DNA of 64,000 bases, from positions 1 through 64,000 of the forward strand of contig JAFLTW010000006.1 of the NCBI GenBank assembly GCA_022509085.1. The letters are read 5' to 3'. Both the position numbers and the translations under genes were made by a program. The stretch's first letter is position 1. Each line of letters begins with the position of its first letter. The DNA is from Muribaculaceae bacterium. Lineage in GTDB: Bacteria > Bacteroidota > Bacteroidia > Bacteroidales > Muribaculaceae. Below are positions 35,135 through 43,515 of this stretch, piece by piece. Below the pieces are notes generated by a model that worked only from the letters and a program-made list of their open reading frames with translations, had not been told where the DNA came from and made no database searches.

Positions 35135-35863
35135 TCATTCGGGAGTGATTGTCTGGATTATTTCTATTGGATTATGGTTTTCGTCATACTGTTTTTCGTG
35201 CTTTTCTATAATCTCTTCAAAACCGATATCAGTCTTTATGAATTTTCTTATCCACCACTCACATCCTCCACTTATTATGCTGATTTTAGTAATGGTCTTA
35301 TTGTCAAAATCTATCTCCGTTAGACTGTCGAGAGATAGAAACGGCTTTTCTCTATAATCAAGATTGCCATAGTAATTATTATCTTCCAGATTTATTACTT
35401 CAAAAGCCGCTTCTCCTCTCTGACCCATTCCGAAATGATTTATCAATAATTCCTTCATTCCGTCAAAATCTACATCAAGAAAGAAGAAAGGGACGTATCG
35501 GAAAGTATCAAGTCTTACAACTCCTGTATCGTTTACAATCGGGGTTTTATAATTGGCTGTAATTATGGAATTATTCTCATATTCAGATAATTTTTCATCC
35601 GGCAAAAAGAAATCAGGATGGAATATCTGAGAGATTGCCTTCCCTCCTTTTGAGAAATCAATAAAAGCTCTATAAGGTCTGGAGTGTACTGTATCTAAAG
35701 AGACCTTAACTTTTATATCATAACCTTCAATTGGTTCTGAATATTGAATGTAAACATATTCCTCATTAAAACATAAGAATTCCCTTTCCTTATAATTCTT
35801 AGATTGGTTATTACAGCCAATAAGGAGCATTGAGAGGATAAGCACTGAAAAGTTTTTCATCAT
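35135..35863 (-). CDS. Lipoprotein of unknown function (cargo next to repeat unit 1)
   Basis: This 242-aa protein has a lipobox (LLIGC, Cys about residue 17). The rest is strand-rich, with an acidic stretch VPFFFLDVDFDGMKELLINHFG that reads like a calcium-binding D-x-D-x-D loop (DVDFDG) of the kind found in surface lipoproteins. No family was recognised. Its ATG lies 6 bp after the stop of an 18-codon mini-ORF carried by the adjacent ~370-bp repeat, so the repeat probably supplies its promoter. Its A/T content is higher than that of the genes before 34 kb. Confidence 0.7.
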   Translation of the reverse strand: MMKNFSVLILSMLLIGCNNQSKNYKEREFLCFNEEYVYIQYSEPIEGYDIKVKVSLDTVHSRPYRAFIDFSKGGKAISQIFHPDFFLPDEKLSEYENNSIITANYKTPIVNDTGVVRLDTFRYVPFFFLDVDFDGMKELLINHFGMGQRGEAAFEVINLEDNNYYGNLDYREKPFLSLDSLTEIDFDNKTITKISIISGGCEWWIRKFIKTDIGFEEIIEKHEKQYDENHNPIEIIQTITPE

Positions 35864-35869
35864 AATTAT

Positions 35870-35926
35870 TTATGAATTCGCTTTTGATGAGCCTTTGCAC
35901 GGATTTGAAACTAAAGAATCTCTCAT
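35870..35926 (-). CDS. 18-codon mini-ORF of repeat unit 1
   Basis: It begins with M-R-D-S-L-V-S-N; the copy in unit 2 begins M-S-D-S-L-V-S-N. It is preceded by a purine-rich AGAAAGGG site and the shared -7 element. It stops 6 bp before the lipoprotein ATG, an arrangement that would couple translation. It may be a leader peptide, or the truncated start of a lost gene. Confidence 0.35.
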   Translation of the reverse strand: MRDSLVSNPCKGSSKANS

Positions 35927-36010
35927 AATCTAACCCTTTCTAACTGCAAAATTATCTATATTATCCTACACTTTAATTCTTGATTAGAATGTTTGTATGA
36001 AAAGGGATGC

Positions 36011-36205
36011 TCATTGTATGAAATCCTTTCGGTTGTCACCACCCCATGGGATATAGGAAAGGTCTTCATTTACGATTACAGGAATGATGTTTGCTTCATC
36101 CTTGAATACCGATGCAGAGTTTACTGTGAAGGCAGCTCTCGCCTGAACACCGGGAAGGTCTTCGACAGAAGAAAGGTTGAGATTGGGTTGTAAAGAAAAA
36201 TCCAT
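36011..36205 (-). pseudogene. N-terminal fragment of a phage-like protein, copy 1
   Basis: 64 codons: MDFSLQPNLNLSSVEDLPG, then VFKDEANIIPVIVNEDLSYIPWGGDN, then it diverges and stops. Copy 2 at 60693 shares most residues but has a stop in place of the Trp codon. The sequence reminds me of the start of a Bacteroides prophage structural protein, but that is recall, not a search. Confidence 0.45.
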
Positions 36206-36229
36206 AACTTGCTGATTTATTCAGCGAAG

Positions 36230-36922
36230 TTATGGAGTTATCATAGTTCTAGAAAAGACGCTAGAATTATCTAATAAATATTCAAGTACTTCAATAGTTA
36301 AACCTTTTGCAGGATAGCATTTTTCGTAGATGTCCATACTCCAAAACCAATTTTCAATCCCGAACTCATAACGTAATGAGTTAGGTCTGAAATTTGATTG
36401 CAATCTTGCGAGAAGATATCTTAAAACGAAAAGAAAAAATTCTCCCTCTTCACGAGTTATTTTAGTAACCAAATCATTTTCATAGGGTCCAAATCCATCT
36501 TTTACTCTTTCATCTTGGAGTTTGATTTCACATAAATTACCTTGAGACTCTAAACTAAATTGATTGTAATTTGCGATTAATTTAAATTCATTATATGAAT
36601 TTGAACAAAATTGAATATCACGTCCTCCACTGAACCACCACCATAGCAGTCTATGAGTATCGGAAAGAATAAATTTTAAAATTCGTTGTTTAAGACCATT
36701 AGTGTTAAAATTAAATCTGCGATAGGAACCTATTTTAAAAAAGTTATGAAAGTTATTTATGAAAGCATCCTTATGTTCCGGGCGTATTTCATAACTTTGA
36801 ATTATATTACCTTGGCAAAATAGATCTGCATACATTTTAGAGGAAAATAATTTTTTTTCCTCTCTAATGAACAATTCGTACAAGAAGGGTTCACACCTTA
36901 GAGTTGCTATGTTATTTATCAT
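36230..36922 (-). CDS. Protein of unknown function beside repeat unit 1
   Basis: Not recognised. This 230-aa product is rich in Phe, Tyr, Asn and Lys, without signal peptide or membrane segment. Its start (MINNIATLRCEPFLYELFIR) and helix-rich composition suggest a soluble cytoplasmic protein. The stop codon lies inside the hairpin of repeat unit 1. The upstream -7 element TAATTTTG leaves only four bases before ATG, predicting a leaderless mRNA. The gene next to the other repeat copy (60911-61624) is of similar size but not similar in sequence. Confidence 0.65.
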   Translation of the reverse strand: MINNIATLRCEPFLYELFIREEKKLFSSKMYADLFCQGNIIQSYEIRPEHKDAFINNFHNFFKIGSYRRFNFNTNGLKQRILKFILSDTHRLLWWWFSGGRDIQFCSNSYNEFKLIANYNQFSLESQGNLCEIKLQDERVKDGFGPYENDLVTKITREEGEFFLFVLRYLLARLQSNFRPNSLRYEFGIENWFWSMDIYEKCYPAKGLTIEVLEYLLDNSSVFSRTMITP

Positions 36923-36926
36923 AGTG

Positions 36927-36934
36927 CAAAATTA
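36927..36934 (-). promoter_or_regulatory. -7 element touching the start codon of the 36230-36922 gene
   Basis: TAATTTTG, then CACT, then ATG: the same TTTG-CACT-ATG string as at the toxin gene (46194). No consensus -33 element is visible. Confidence 0.45.
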
Positions 36935-37169
36935 CAAAAAATTTAGAGGAATACAGATCGGCGATTGAGGCGGAAAATACATGATATGAAATACAATACC
37001 GAAAACTCCGTACTGTTTCTCAGCACCTAACCTTACTTATGTCCTATTATTATGAAGATTAGGAAAAAGAAATTGAGTGTCTGCATTTAGCGCTTGTCGG
37101 CTGAAAGCCGGTGCGCGATGCCGAAGGCAAAATGACCGAACTCAAATTGCTAAGAAGATATAGCAAAGG

Positions 37170-38299
37170 TCATGACCCCACTTCATTTTGCATATTCTCT
37201 AAGCCTTTTTCTAACTCATCTATAGTAGGAATGGTACCTTCTAATTTCTCCGGATAAATTTTTGATAACTCATATTCAGAAATCCCAAGAGGAAGATTGG
37301 AAGGTTCCAATGCGTATTGAACTATTAGGTTATTCTTATCTCTGCATATTAAAAGGCCGATGGTACGGTTATCTCTTCCTTATTTCTGAGAATATGATTA
37401 CAGGCAACAACATAACCTTCTGGTTGTCCGGTATCTTTAAAATCCAAAGCACCAATCTTTACTTCCGCAACTACATAAGCCGAGATATTCAAATTATAAA
37501 ACAATAGGTCTATATATTTTTCAGTTTCTCGTATCTTTATACGATATTCTTTCCCTACGTATGCGAAGCCGGTTCCCAGTTCAATTAGGAATTGAGTAAA
37601 GTTATTTAAAAGTGCATCCTTTAATATGCGTTCATTATTCCGTTCCGTTATGCCTGTGAATGCAAAATTGTATGGATCTTTTGTCTATTCTTTTGCAAGG
37701 TCACTTGTTATCTCAGGCAGTGTAAGACTAAAATTCGTTAATGCTTTGCCTTGTCGACTATATAAATCAGTATCAATAAAATTTCGGAGAACATCTCTAC
37801 TCCAACCATTTTTAACTGTTTCTCGTATGTAAAAGATAGCCTTCTCTGGTTCTTCTGAAAACTTATCAATTAAAACCAGTTGATGGCCCCATGGAACCTT
37901 AAAAATATAGTTTTACAAATCTGCCACAATTTGTGGCAGATTCTCATTTAACATGTTTTTCGGCATATTGTCAATCGAGTCTAAATCTTCAGCAAGTTGC
38001 TGAAAATTTGTTTTCCCTAAATCTTCAACAACTTGCTGAAGATTTGATAAGGCATCTTGATAAAGTAAATAAAATCGTTTTGCATTTTTTATATTTGAAG
38101 CCGACAATCCTTGAACGTCCGGCATTTCACTTTTCAAATCTCGACTTAAGGTAGCAAAGAAAGCCGATCCGTATTCATTTTCTTCTTCACGCTCCGAGAT
38201 ATCCTTTCCGAGATTCCAATAATAGCGAAGTATCTCTTCATTTACCTTCACAGCAGCCTTAAGTTGGCTTCGCCGGTAACGAATACACAATGATTGCAC
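37170..38299 (-). pseudogene. Broken DUF1016 (YhcG-type) PD-(D/E)XK nuclease
   Basis: The N-terminal DUF1016 domain (128 codons, VNEEILRYYWNLGKDISE) ends at an in-frame stop. The same frame resumes with FKVPWGHQLVLIDKF, hits a second stop (DLAKE*TKDPYNF), continues through the nuclease motif (IDLLFYNLNISAYVVAEVK), and then needs a frameshift near 37360 to finish with QYALEPSNLPLGISEYELSKIYP. All family blocks are present, so this is a recently inactivated full-length gene with two stops and one frameshift. Relatives act in restriction or DNA processing. Confidence 0.85.
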
Positions 38300-38364
38300 C
38301 CATTTTATTATAGCACCATTTTAGAGTAATAGATTAAATTATAAACATTATTAATATCATATAA

Positions 38365-38396
38365 TTTGTAAAACCGGTTGAGAAATTGTAATTTTG
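38365..38396 (+). promoter_or_regulatory. Promoter of the 38431 lipoprotein gene
   Basis: TTTG (38365-38368), 20-nt spacer, TAATTTTG (38389-38396): full consensus. The leader would be about 28 nt. Confidence 0.75.
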
Positions 38397-38430
38397 CGGA
38401 ATTAGAAACACCTAAAAACTGAGCCTTATT

Positions 38431-39402
38431 ATGATGAAATTTATTAAGATAAAAAAACTTTTTTTGTCAGCTCTTATTGCAACAATTTGTATTCAAATTT
38501 CTACATTTGCTGTTTCCTGTAAACAGAATAACGTTGAAAATACACCGGATGTAGATCCGGTTCAATTAATGAGAGAATACGGGAAGTGGATATGCAATCA
38601 GGATACTGTTCTTTTCAAAGATATCAATTATGTATATCGAGATGACTCACTCGCTATAATCCATGCCGTTTTGATGGGTGCCCCAGGAAAATCTTATTCC
38701 ATAAATTCATTTCCAATAGAATATGTATGGCTTAAAACGGGAGTGGATCAATATGAAGTGATTAATTTTAGGAATGATCATCAGATATACCTTGAAAAGG
38801 AAGAATGGGGAAATAGGAAATCCGGAGAAATGTATGAACCTTTAAACTATGTTGAGACTCTGAGATACCTAGCGATGAAAGATATAATTTTTTCGGGAAA
38901 GCGAGCCGGATGGAAGAGTTATGGAGCGCTTAATCTTCCTATCTTGGTGGAAACGGGTTATTGGGATATCAATAAATATAAAAACACGGATGATCCGTAT
39001 ATAGAGATATTAGGAGCCGGTGTTAAAAACCATTTACATGAACCTATAAAAGGCTGTATGACTGTAAACGATAAAGAATTCTTCTTTAATATTTATGGTG
39101 AGGATCTTTCTCAAGCCAATAGTTTGGGATTATTTTTTGTAGATATTAGATATAAAAAAGACGGGGAGTCTAAAGATATAGGTCAAGACTCATTTATTTT
39201 AATGAATGTTTCCAATACTCTCTGTCTGTTAAACTATATGTATCCTGAGGAAGATTTTAATAAATTTATAGATCATATTAAAGACGCCGATTACACTACT
39301 GTAAATATAAATGACGGACAATATATATTATCATTTAATGTGAGGGGATTTGAAAACACTATGCAACGAGCATTCCCTCAAGTCTTATCAAAATACCGAT
39401 AA
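38431..39402 (+). CDS. Lipoprotein of unknown function
   Basis: Not recognised. This 323-aa product has a hydrophobic N-terminus that ends at TFAVSC (Cys about residue 30), consistent with a lipoprotein or secreted protein. The rest looks beta-rich with many aromatic residues. It has its own consensus promoter and stands alone. The coding end lies about 20 bp from the truncated IS66 remnant, so the insertion landed just past its stop. Base composition is A/T-rich like the surrounding island. Confidence 0.7.
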   Translation: MMKFIKIKKLFLSALIATICIQISTFAVSCKQNNVENTPDVDPVQLMREYGKWICNQDTVLFKDINYVYRDDSLAIIHAVLMGAPGKSYSINSFPIEYVWLKTGVDQYEVINFRNDHQIYLEKEEWGNRKSGEMYEPLNYVETLRYLAMKDIIFSGKRAGWKSYGALNLPILVETGYWDINKYKNTDDPYIEILGAGVKNHLHEPIKGCMTVNDKEFFFNIYGEDLSQANSLGLFFVDIRYKKDGESKDIGQDSFILMNVSNTLCLLNYMYPEEDFNKFIDHIKDADYTTVNINDGQYILSFNVRGFENTMQRAFPQVLSKYR

Positions 39403-39421
39403 GAATTTTTTCAAGTTATGC

Positions 39422-39613
39422 GTGATACTTTCCTTGCTGGGCACCGCCAGGAATCATGACGTCAACCCGAGACTTTATCTAAATGACATCATAACCAGAA
39501 TGCCATATATGTAGAAAGCCTCCCCGGAAGAACTTTTGGAACTGCTCCCATACATGTGGATTAAAAGTCATCCAGAGGCACTCTGCAAGGACATCTGCTC
39601 CAAAGCCAAATAA
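39422..39613 (+). pseudogene. C-terminal remnant of an IS66 transposase (older element)
   Basis: 64 codons reading LSLLGTARNHDVNPRLYLND and, after an in-frame stop, ELLELLPYMW. This matches the end of IS66 TnpC proteins (helper stretch NPxxxLxDI). Its right terminal repeat survives at about 39690-39716 plus 42452-42455, now split by the IS66 copy at 39717. The 5' part is gone. Confidence 0.7.
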
Positions 39614-39638
39614 GTTGTTACTACAACCATAATACAGC

Positions 39639-39670
39639 ATCAGCGACAACCCGCATAAGTTGTCGCTGAT
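39639..39670 (+). terminator. Hairpin after the IS66 remnant
   Basis: ATCAGCGACAAC and GTTGTCGCTGAT form a perfect 12-bp stem around CCGCATAA. The following CTCTTTATAA is weakly T-rich. Confidence 0.5.
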
Positions 39671-39793
39671 CTCTTTATAAGTTGTACCTCTTCAAAAGGT
39701 GTACTTCAGTTAATGCGTAAACGTCCCAAACTCCGCGTGGAGGCCTGACAGATAAGGCTTACCTTTGTCGCCATAATCCTAAAACGACAGATT

Positions 39794-40156
39794 ATGGCGA
39801 CAATTGATTTTAGTCAGTTCCACGAGCTGGCGGAAGAATTCAGGGGTGAGATGTCCCTTGTAAAGATTTGCGAGATGGAAGGTGTCGATTACCGTAGCTA
39901 CATCTCATGGCGCTCCAGAAACGGCCTGTGCGAGCGCCGCCGTCATCAGAGTCCGGTCCCACCGTCCGGAAGCATGGTCGAGATGGAGGTGGAGCGCGTA
40001 AAGGTCCGGCATCAGGCATCCCCGGGTCCCTCACCGAAGGCCCTGCGTGTAGGCATCGAGTTCGAGAACGGACTTAAGTTCGTTCGCGAGGGTATGGACA
40101 TTGACACCCTGATTGATTTTCTGACCAAACTCCGGCCTGCCTTATGCTTGGGTTGA
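39794..40156 (+). CDS. tnpA: IS66 accessory protein TnpA
   Basis: The 120-aa product begins with a helix-turn-helix-like region (EEFRGEMSLVKICEMEGVDYRSYISWRSRNGL) typical of the small IS66 orf1 protein, and ends with a segment resembling LRVGIEFENGLKFV. It lies 57 bp inside the left inverted repeat and overlaps tnpB by 13 bp. It appears intact. Confidence 0.85.
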   Translation: MATIDFSQFHELAEEFRGEMSLVKICEMEGVDYRSYISWRSRNGLCERRRHQSPVPPSGSMVEMEVERVKVRHQASPGPSPKALRVGIEFENGLKFVREGMDIDTLIDFLTKLRPALCLG

Positions 40157-40506
40157 GCGAGGTACTGAGGTTCTACCTGTTCACGGGCAAGGTGAACTTC
40201 CGTATGGGCTGCATCTCGCTGTGCGAGGTGATACGCACGCAGATGAACGCCAGCCCCGAAGACGAGCGCAACGTCTTCGTCTTCATGAACGCATCGCGAA
40301 CCATAGTTAGAATCATTCATTACGAAAGAGGATTCTATGTTATGTATGAAAAGCGTCCTGGGAAAGGGCGCTTCAGAAAGCCCGTCTACGACTCAAGGAG
40401 CGGAAAATACAAAATTTCCTATTCGGATCTTGTATGTCTTACAGAGGGGCTCCTAAGGACCGAGGTGAGGCTTTCGGAGATCGACAGCAAAGCTTTAATC
40501 AGCTAA
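40144..40506 (+). CDS. tnpB: IS66 accessory protein TnpB
   Basis: This 120-aa product matches the IS66 orf2 family: a RFYLFTGKVNFRMGC-like start and FVFMNASRTIVRIIHYERGFYVMYEKRPGKGRF in the middle, the usual order for this protein. It is probably translated by coupling from tnpA. It appears intact, although transposition also needs TnpC, which is broken here. Confidence 0.88.
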   Translation: MLGLSEVLRFYLFTGKVNFRMGCISLCEVIRTQMNASPEDERNVFVFMNASRTIVRIIHYERGFYVMYEKRPGKGRFRKPVYDSRSGKYKISYSDLVCLTEGLLRTEVRLSEIDSKALIS

Positions 40507-40570
40507 TATTCAATATAATAATTGCATTTTTCGCTTGCAAATATCGATTATTTTTATTAATTTTGTAATC

Positions 40571-42361
40571 ATGAAAGCCAAGCGTTCAGACCTTGAATTC
40601 TATCAGAACATGATAGACATGCTGCAGCAGGAGAAAGCTACTTTTGCCTCCCTGCTGGAGGTCCAACGCGCCTCTGCCTTCCGTCGGGAGGAAAGCTTCC
40701 GGCAGGAGACTGCGGCTCTGAGGGAGACGGTGGCCGAGCTTACGGAACAGCTCCGTAAAAAGGAGGCTGTGGAAACCGGCAAAGACAACCAGATAAGGGA
40801 GCTGATGAAGCTTGTGTCGGACCTGAACGAGAAGCTCTCGACCGCGCTGGCCTCCGGAGCTCTGGCCAGGGGGGAAGCAGTTTGCACCGACTTCGGAGAA
40901 AACCGTTCCTGGGAAAGCGGACAAGGAAGACGTGCGCGCCAAAGAAAAGGATGATTTTGACGGCACCCCTCCACCTGCCTCCACTCCCGGGACAGGAGCG
41001 CTGACATCGGCGGATGTCGCAAGTGCCGCTTCCTCGAAGAAATCAACCCCAAAGGTCAAGAAGAAGTCACAGGGACGCAAGCACTCTCTGGAGAACTACG
41101 AGTGTGACGAGGTGGTGGTGCATGAACTTGAAGAATATATCGAGTTGCCGGAAGGAGCCCTCTACAAGACAAGGAACGGTAAAATAGAGATGCACGAGTA
41201 CGTCAGCATAGAGTCCTGCCGGCAAAGGTGGTGAAGCATGTCTGGAAGACGGCCACCTATATGGACGCCACGGGAGACTCCCACAACACTTTGCCTGTGG
41301 AGGAAAGGCCCAATCCTGTTGCCGGCTGCCCGTTTTCGGCCGAGATGCTGGCCTTCATAATGATGGAGAAATATGGCTACAACACTCCCAAGAACAGGAT
41401 AAAGACTAAGCTTAGGGAAATGGGGGCGAAGTTCTCCAAATCCACCTTTGTAAGACACTATCGTCTGGCCATAGGATAGCTTCGTAAATTGCTCGAGGAC
41501 ACGATGTATAAGGCGATCCTGGAGGGAAATTATCTGATGGTGGACGAGACCTGCGAGCTTGTCGGGGTCATAGACGAGAGCACCAACATCTCCGAATATA
41601 AGAAACGTTATCTGTGGGCCTTCCACGACAAGGCTTCCAAACTTGTAAGTTATCTATACGAGAAAGGAAGCAGGGCCCGGGATGCACTGCTGGACTTCAT
41701 CAAAGGCTTCAAAGGGACACTCTCGACAGACGGATATGCCGCTTATCAAATCTTTGACGGCGAGGGGTATCCCGACATACTTCACTGCAGATGCTGGGCG
41801 CATGTGAGAAGAAAGTTTAAGGAAGCTATGGATGTGGCCACAGAAGCCTGTATGGATATCCTGCAGGATATTAACGCCCTGTTTGTAAACGAGCAGCTGA
41901 TTGCCGCAGAGAAGATTTTCCGGAGAGAGAAGAAACGCAAAAAACTCTCACGACCTATAGTGAACCGTATCTTTGATAGGGCCTCCCTCCTGGCAAAGGA
42001 TACGGTTCTGATGGGAAGAGATCTTTTTAAGAAAGCCGTAAATTATCTGATGAATCAGGAGCAGAGTCTGAGAAACTTCCTCAAGGACGGAAAGGCCGAA
42101 CTCTCGAACAACCTGTGCGAGCAACAGATGAAACCCATAAAACTCGACCTCAAGAACTGCCAGAACATCGGGAGCGAGGATGCCGCCCGAGACTCGGCTT
42201 TCATGCACTCGATGGTCCAAAGCTGCAGGCTCAACGGCAAGAACCCCTATCAGTATCTGTTGCATCTATTCCTGAATCTCAAGGAACCTCTGGATGATAT
42301 CCGAAAACGGAATCTGCTTCCCGACCGGTGGATGTCGGAGCCAGAAATGTTAAAATCCTGA
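40571..42361 (+). pseudogene. tnpC: Disrupted IS66 transposase TnpC
   Basis: Starts at ATG 40571, with a -7 element TAATTTTG five bases upstream. The Glu/Gln-rich N-terminus is followed by a frameshift near 40930, a second near 41230, and an in-frame TAG at 41477. The rest, with DDE-type motifs VDETC and LSTDGYAAYQIF and the DAARDSAFMHSMVQSCRLNGKNP end, is then uninterrupted. It is therefore inactive unless the shifts are assembly errors. Most family blocks remain. Confidence 0.9.
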
Positions 42362-42387
42362 CAAAAGCATTTTTTCTTACAAGTGCT

Positions 42388-42410
42388 CAGCCCTGACAGA
42401 ATCAGGGCTG
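42388..42410. terminator. Hairpin near the right end of the IS66 element
   Basis: CAGCCCTGA and TCAGGGCTG around CAGAA, 27 bp after the transposase stop and just inside the right inverted repeat. Confidence 0.5.
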
Positions 42411-42627
42411 AAGAAATCCGTCGCGGAGTTTGGGACGTTTACAGTTAATGCTTACCGTTCATTTCTGAACAAACAATTCAACAGCCATACAAAAAATCAC
42501 GATTAAGGAGATCGACAGGTACAAATTTTTGCGATTATAACCGCAATTTTTACAAAAAAACTGAGTTTATAAATTATATTAACATTTAATCAAAGAAGTC
42601 ATCGTAGTTGCATGTAGTGTGACTGGA

Positions 42628-43512
42628 TTAACACTGCCTCAATTTTTTTTTTATATAAAATATTGCAATCGATCTATACGGGGGATAAGCCATGAATCTT
42701 TCCTCATTATTTGTTATAGGGTTTAGGTAGTCGACAAATTCACTCATGGTCGAAAATTTTATTAATAGTCTTTCCCACCATGCTCGGTGACTACCATACT
42801 TTTTTGCTTGTGTCTGTATAGCTTTTATGACTGATGCACGATTTATCCTTAAAATCCTATGGTTTAGATTTAAGACATTATCGTCGTGTTCTATATTCAT
42901 AGGGGCAATTTCATTTTGAAGATTTACTAAAAGTTGTCCAGAATGTCCAGCGTCCCAACCTCTTCGGTTTATATCAAGCCAATCTTTCTCATCAGATTCT
43001 GGTGTATGAACAAAATTATCTTCGATCATAATTGCGCCAGCTAGTGGAGATTTCATATTGGTTATATACCTAAATTTATCTCCTAGATTTCGCTGAAATA
43101 TATTAAGATGCAAAACGCGTGACCCCTTTCTATGATCACAATGAGAAGAATATAAATTTGCCTTTTTATTATTTCCTATTCTTGAAATAAACCCTGGACA
43201 ACAAGCTATAAGATTTGCGTACACCATACGTTCTTCCGGAGTCTTCAGGAACTTTCTTGGCCAAAAATGTTCCACATGCATAGTATCAGTTCTATGATTG
43301 ATTGTATGTTCATCTATATCATTTTCTACATTTTCTTTATTATCAGAAAGGGGATCAGAACAAGGAATTCTTCTTCCACAATATGCACATACAAACCCAC
43401 CTTCTCTTAAAAGTGCAAATTTAAGTTCTGGTGTAGCTGAAAAATCAGCACCCGGCGTATTTCGGAAATTTTCCCAAGCTGTAGGTTCGGGTCCTTTATT
43501 TACAGTTTCCAT
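42628..43512 (-). CDS. HNH endonuclease, PtuB-like (Septu-type defence)
   Basis: This 294-aa protein has a zinc-finger HNH fold. CAYCGRRI (about residues 38-45) supplies the first Cys pair, MHVEHFWPRKF the His/Asn region, and ANLIACCPG the closing part. It ends in a helical domain. An ATPase gene lies 3 bp upstream on the same strand. HNH proteins of this kind paired with a RecF-like ATPase form Septu (PtuA-PtuB) systems that degrade DNA or tRNA on phage infection. I did not see a reverse transcriptase nearby, so a retron is unlikely. Confidence 0.8.
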   Translation of the reverse strand: METVNKGPEPTAWENFRNTPGADFSATPELKFALLREGGFVCAYCGRRIPCSDPLSDNKENVENDIDEHTINHRTDTMHVEHFWPRKFLKTPEERMVYANLIACCPGFISRIGNNKKANLYSSHCDHRKGSRVLHLNIFQRNLGDKFRYITNMKSPLAGAIMIEDNFVHTPESDEKDWLDINRRGWDAGHSGQLLVNLQNEIAPMNIEHDDNVLNLNHRILRINRASVIKAIQTQAKKYGSHRAWWERLLIKFSTMSEFVDYLNPITNNEERFMAYPPYRSIAIFYIKKKLRQC

Positions 43513-43515
43513 GCA

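Larger units (their letters stand above)
35870..36236 (-). repeat. Repeat unit 1 of a ~370-bp dispersed repeat
   Basis: It matches 60510-60882 along most of its length, in the same orientation. Order on the minus strand: hairpin (CCATAACTTGCTGA / TCAGC-x-AAGTTATGG), phage-like gene fragment, -7 element TAATTTTG (35947-35954), then an AGAAAGGG-type ribosome site and a mini-ORF. The genes on either side of the two copies are unrelated. Confidence 0.85.
39717..42442 (+). mobile_element. IS66-family insertion sequence, inactive, nested in another IS66 end
   Basis: Perfect 21-bp terminal inverted repeats (39717-39737 and 42422-42442, starting GTAAACGTCCCAAACTCC). Both sides are flanked by AGTTAATGC, which fits the 8-bp target duplication of the family with one extra matching base. 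It carries tnpA, tnpB and a disrupted tnpC. The flanks together rebuild the end of an older IS66-like element (…CTTCAGTTAATGCTTAC). Confidence 0.9.

Noticed and set aside
35993-36193. Pair of 66-codon plus-strand frames (also 60642-60842) that are alike
   Set aside because: Their similarity comes from the shared repeat. The minus-strand frame reads as the phage-like fragment and is flanked by promoter and hairpin, so it is the better reading.
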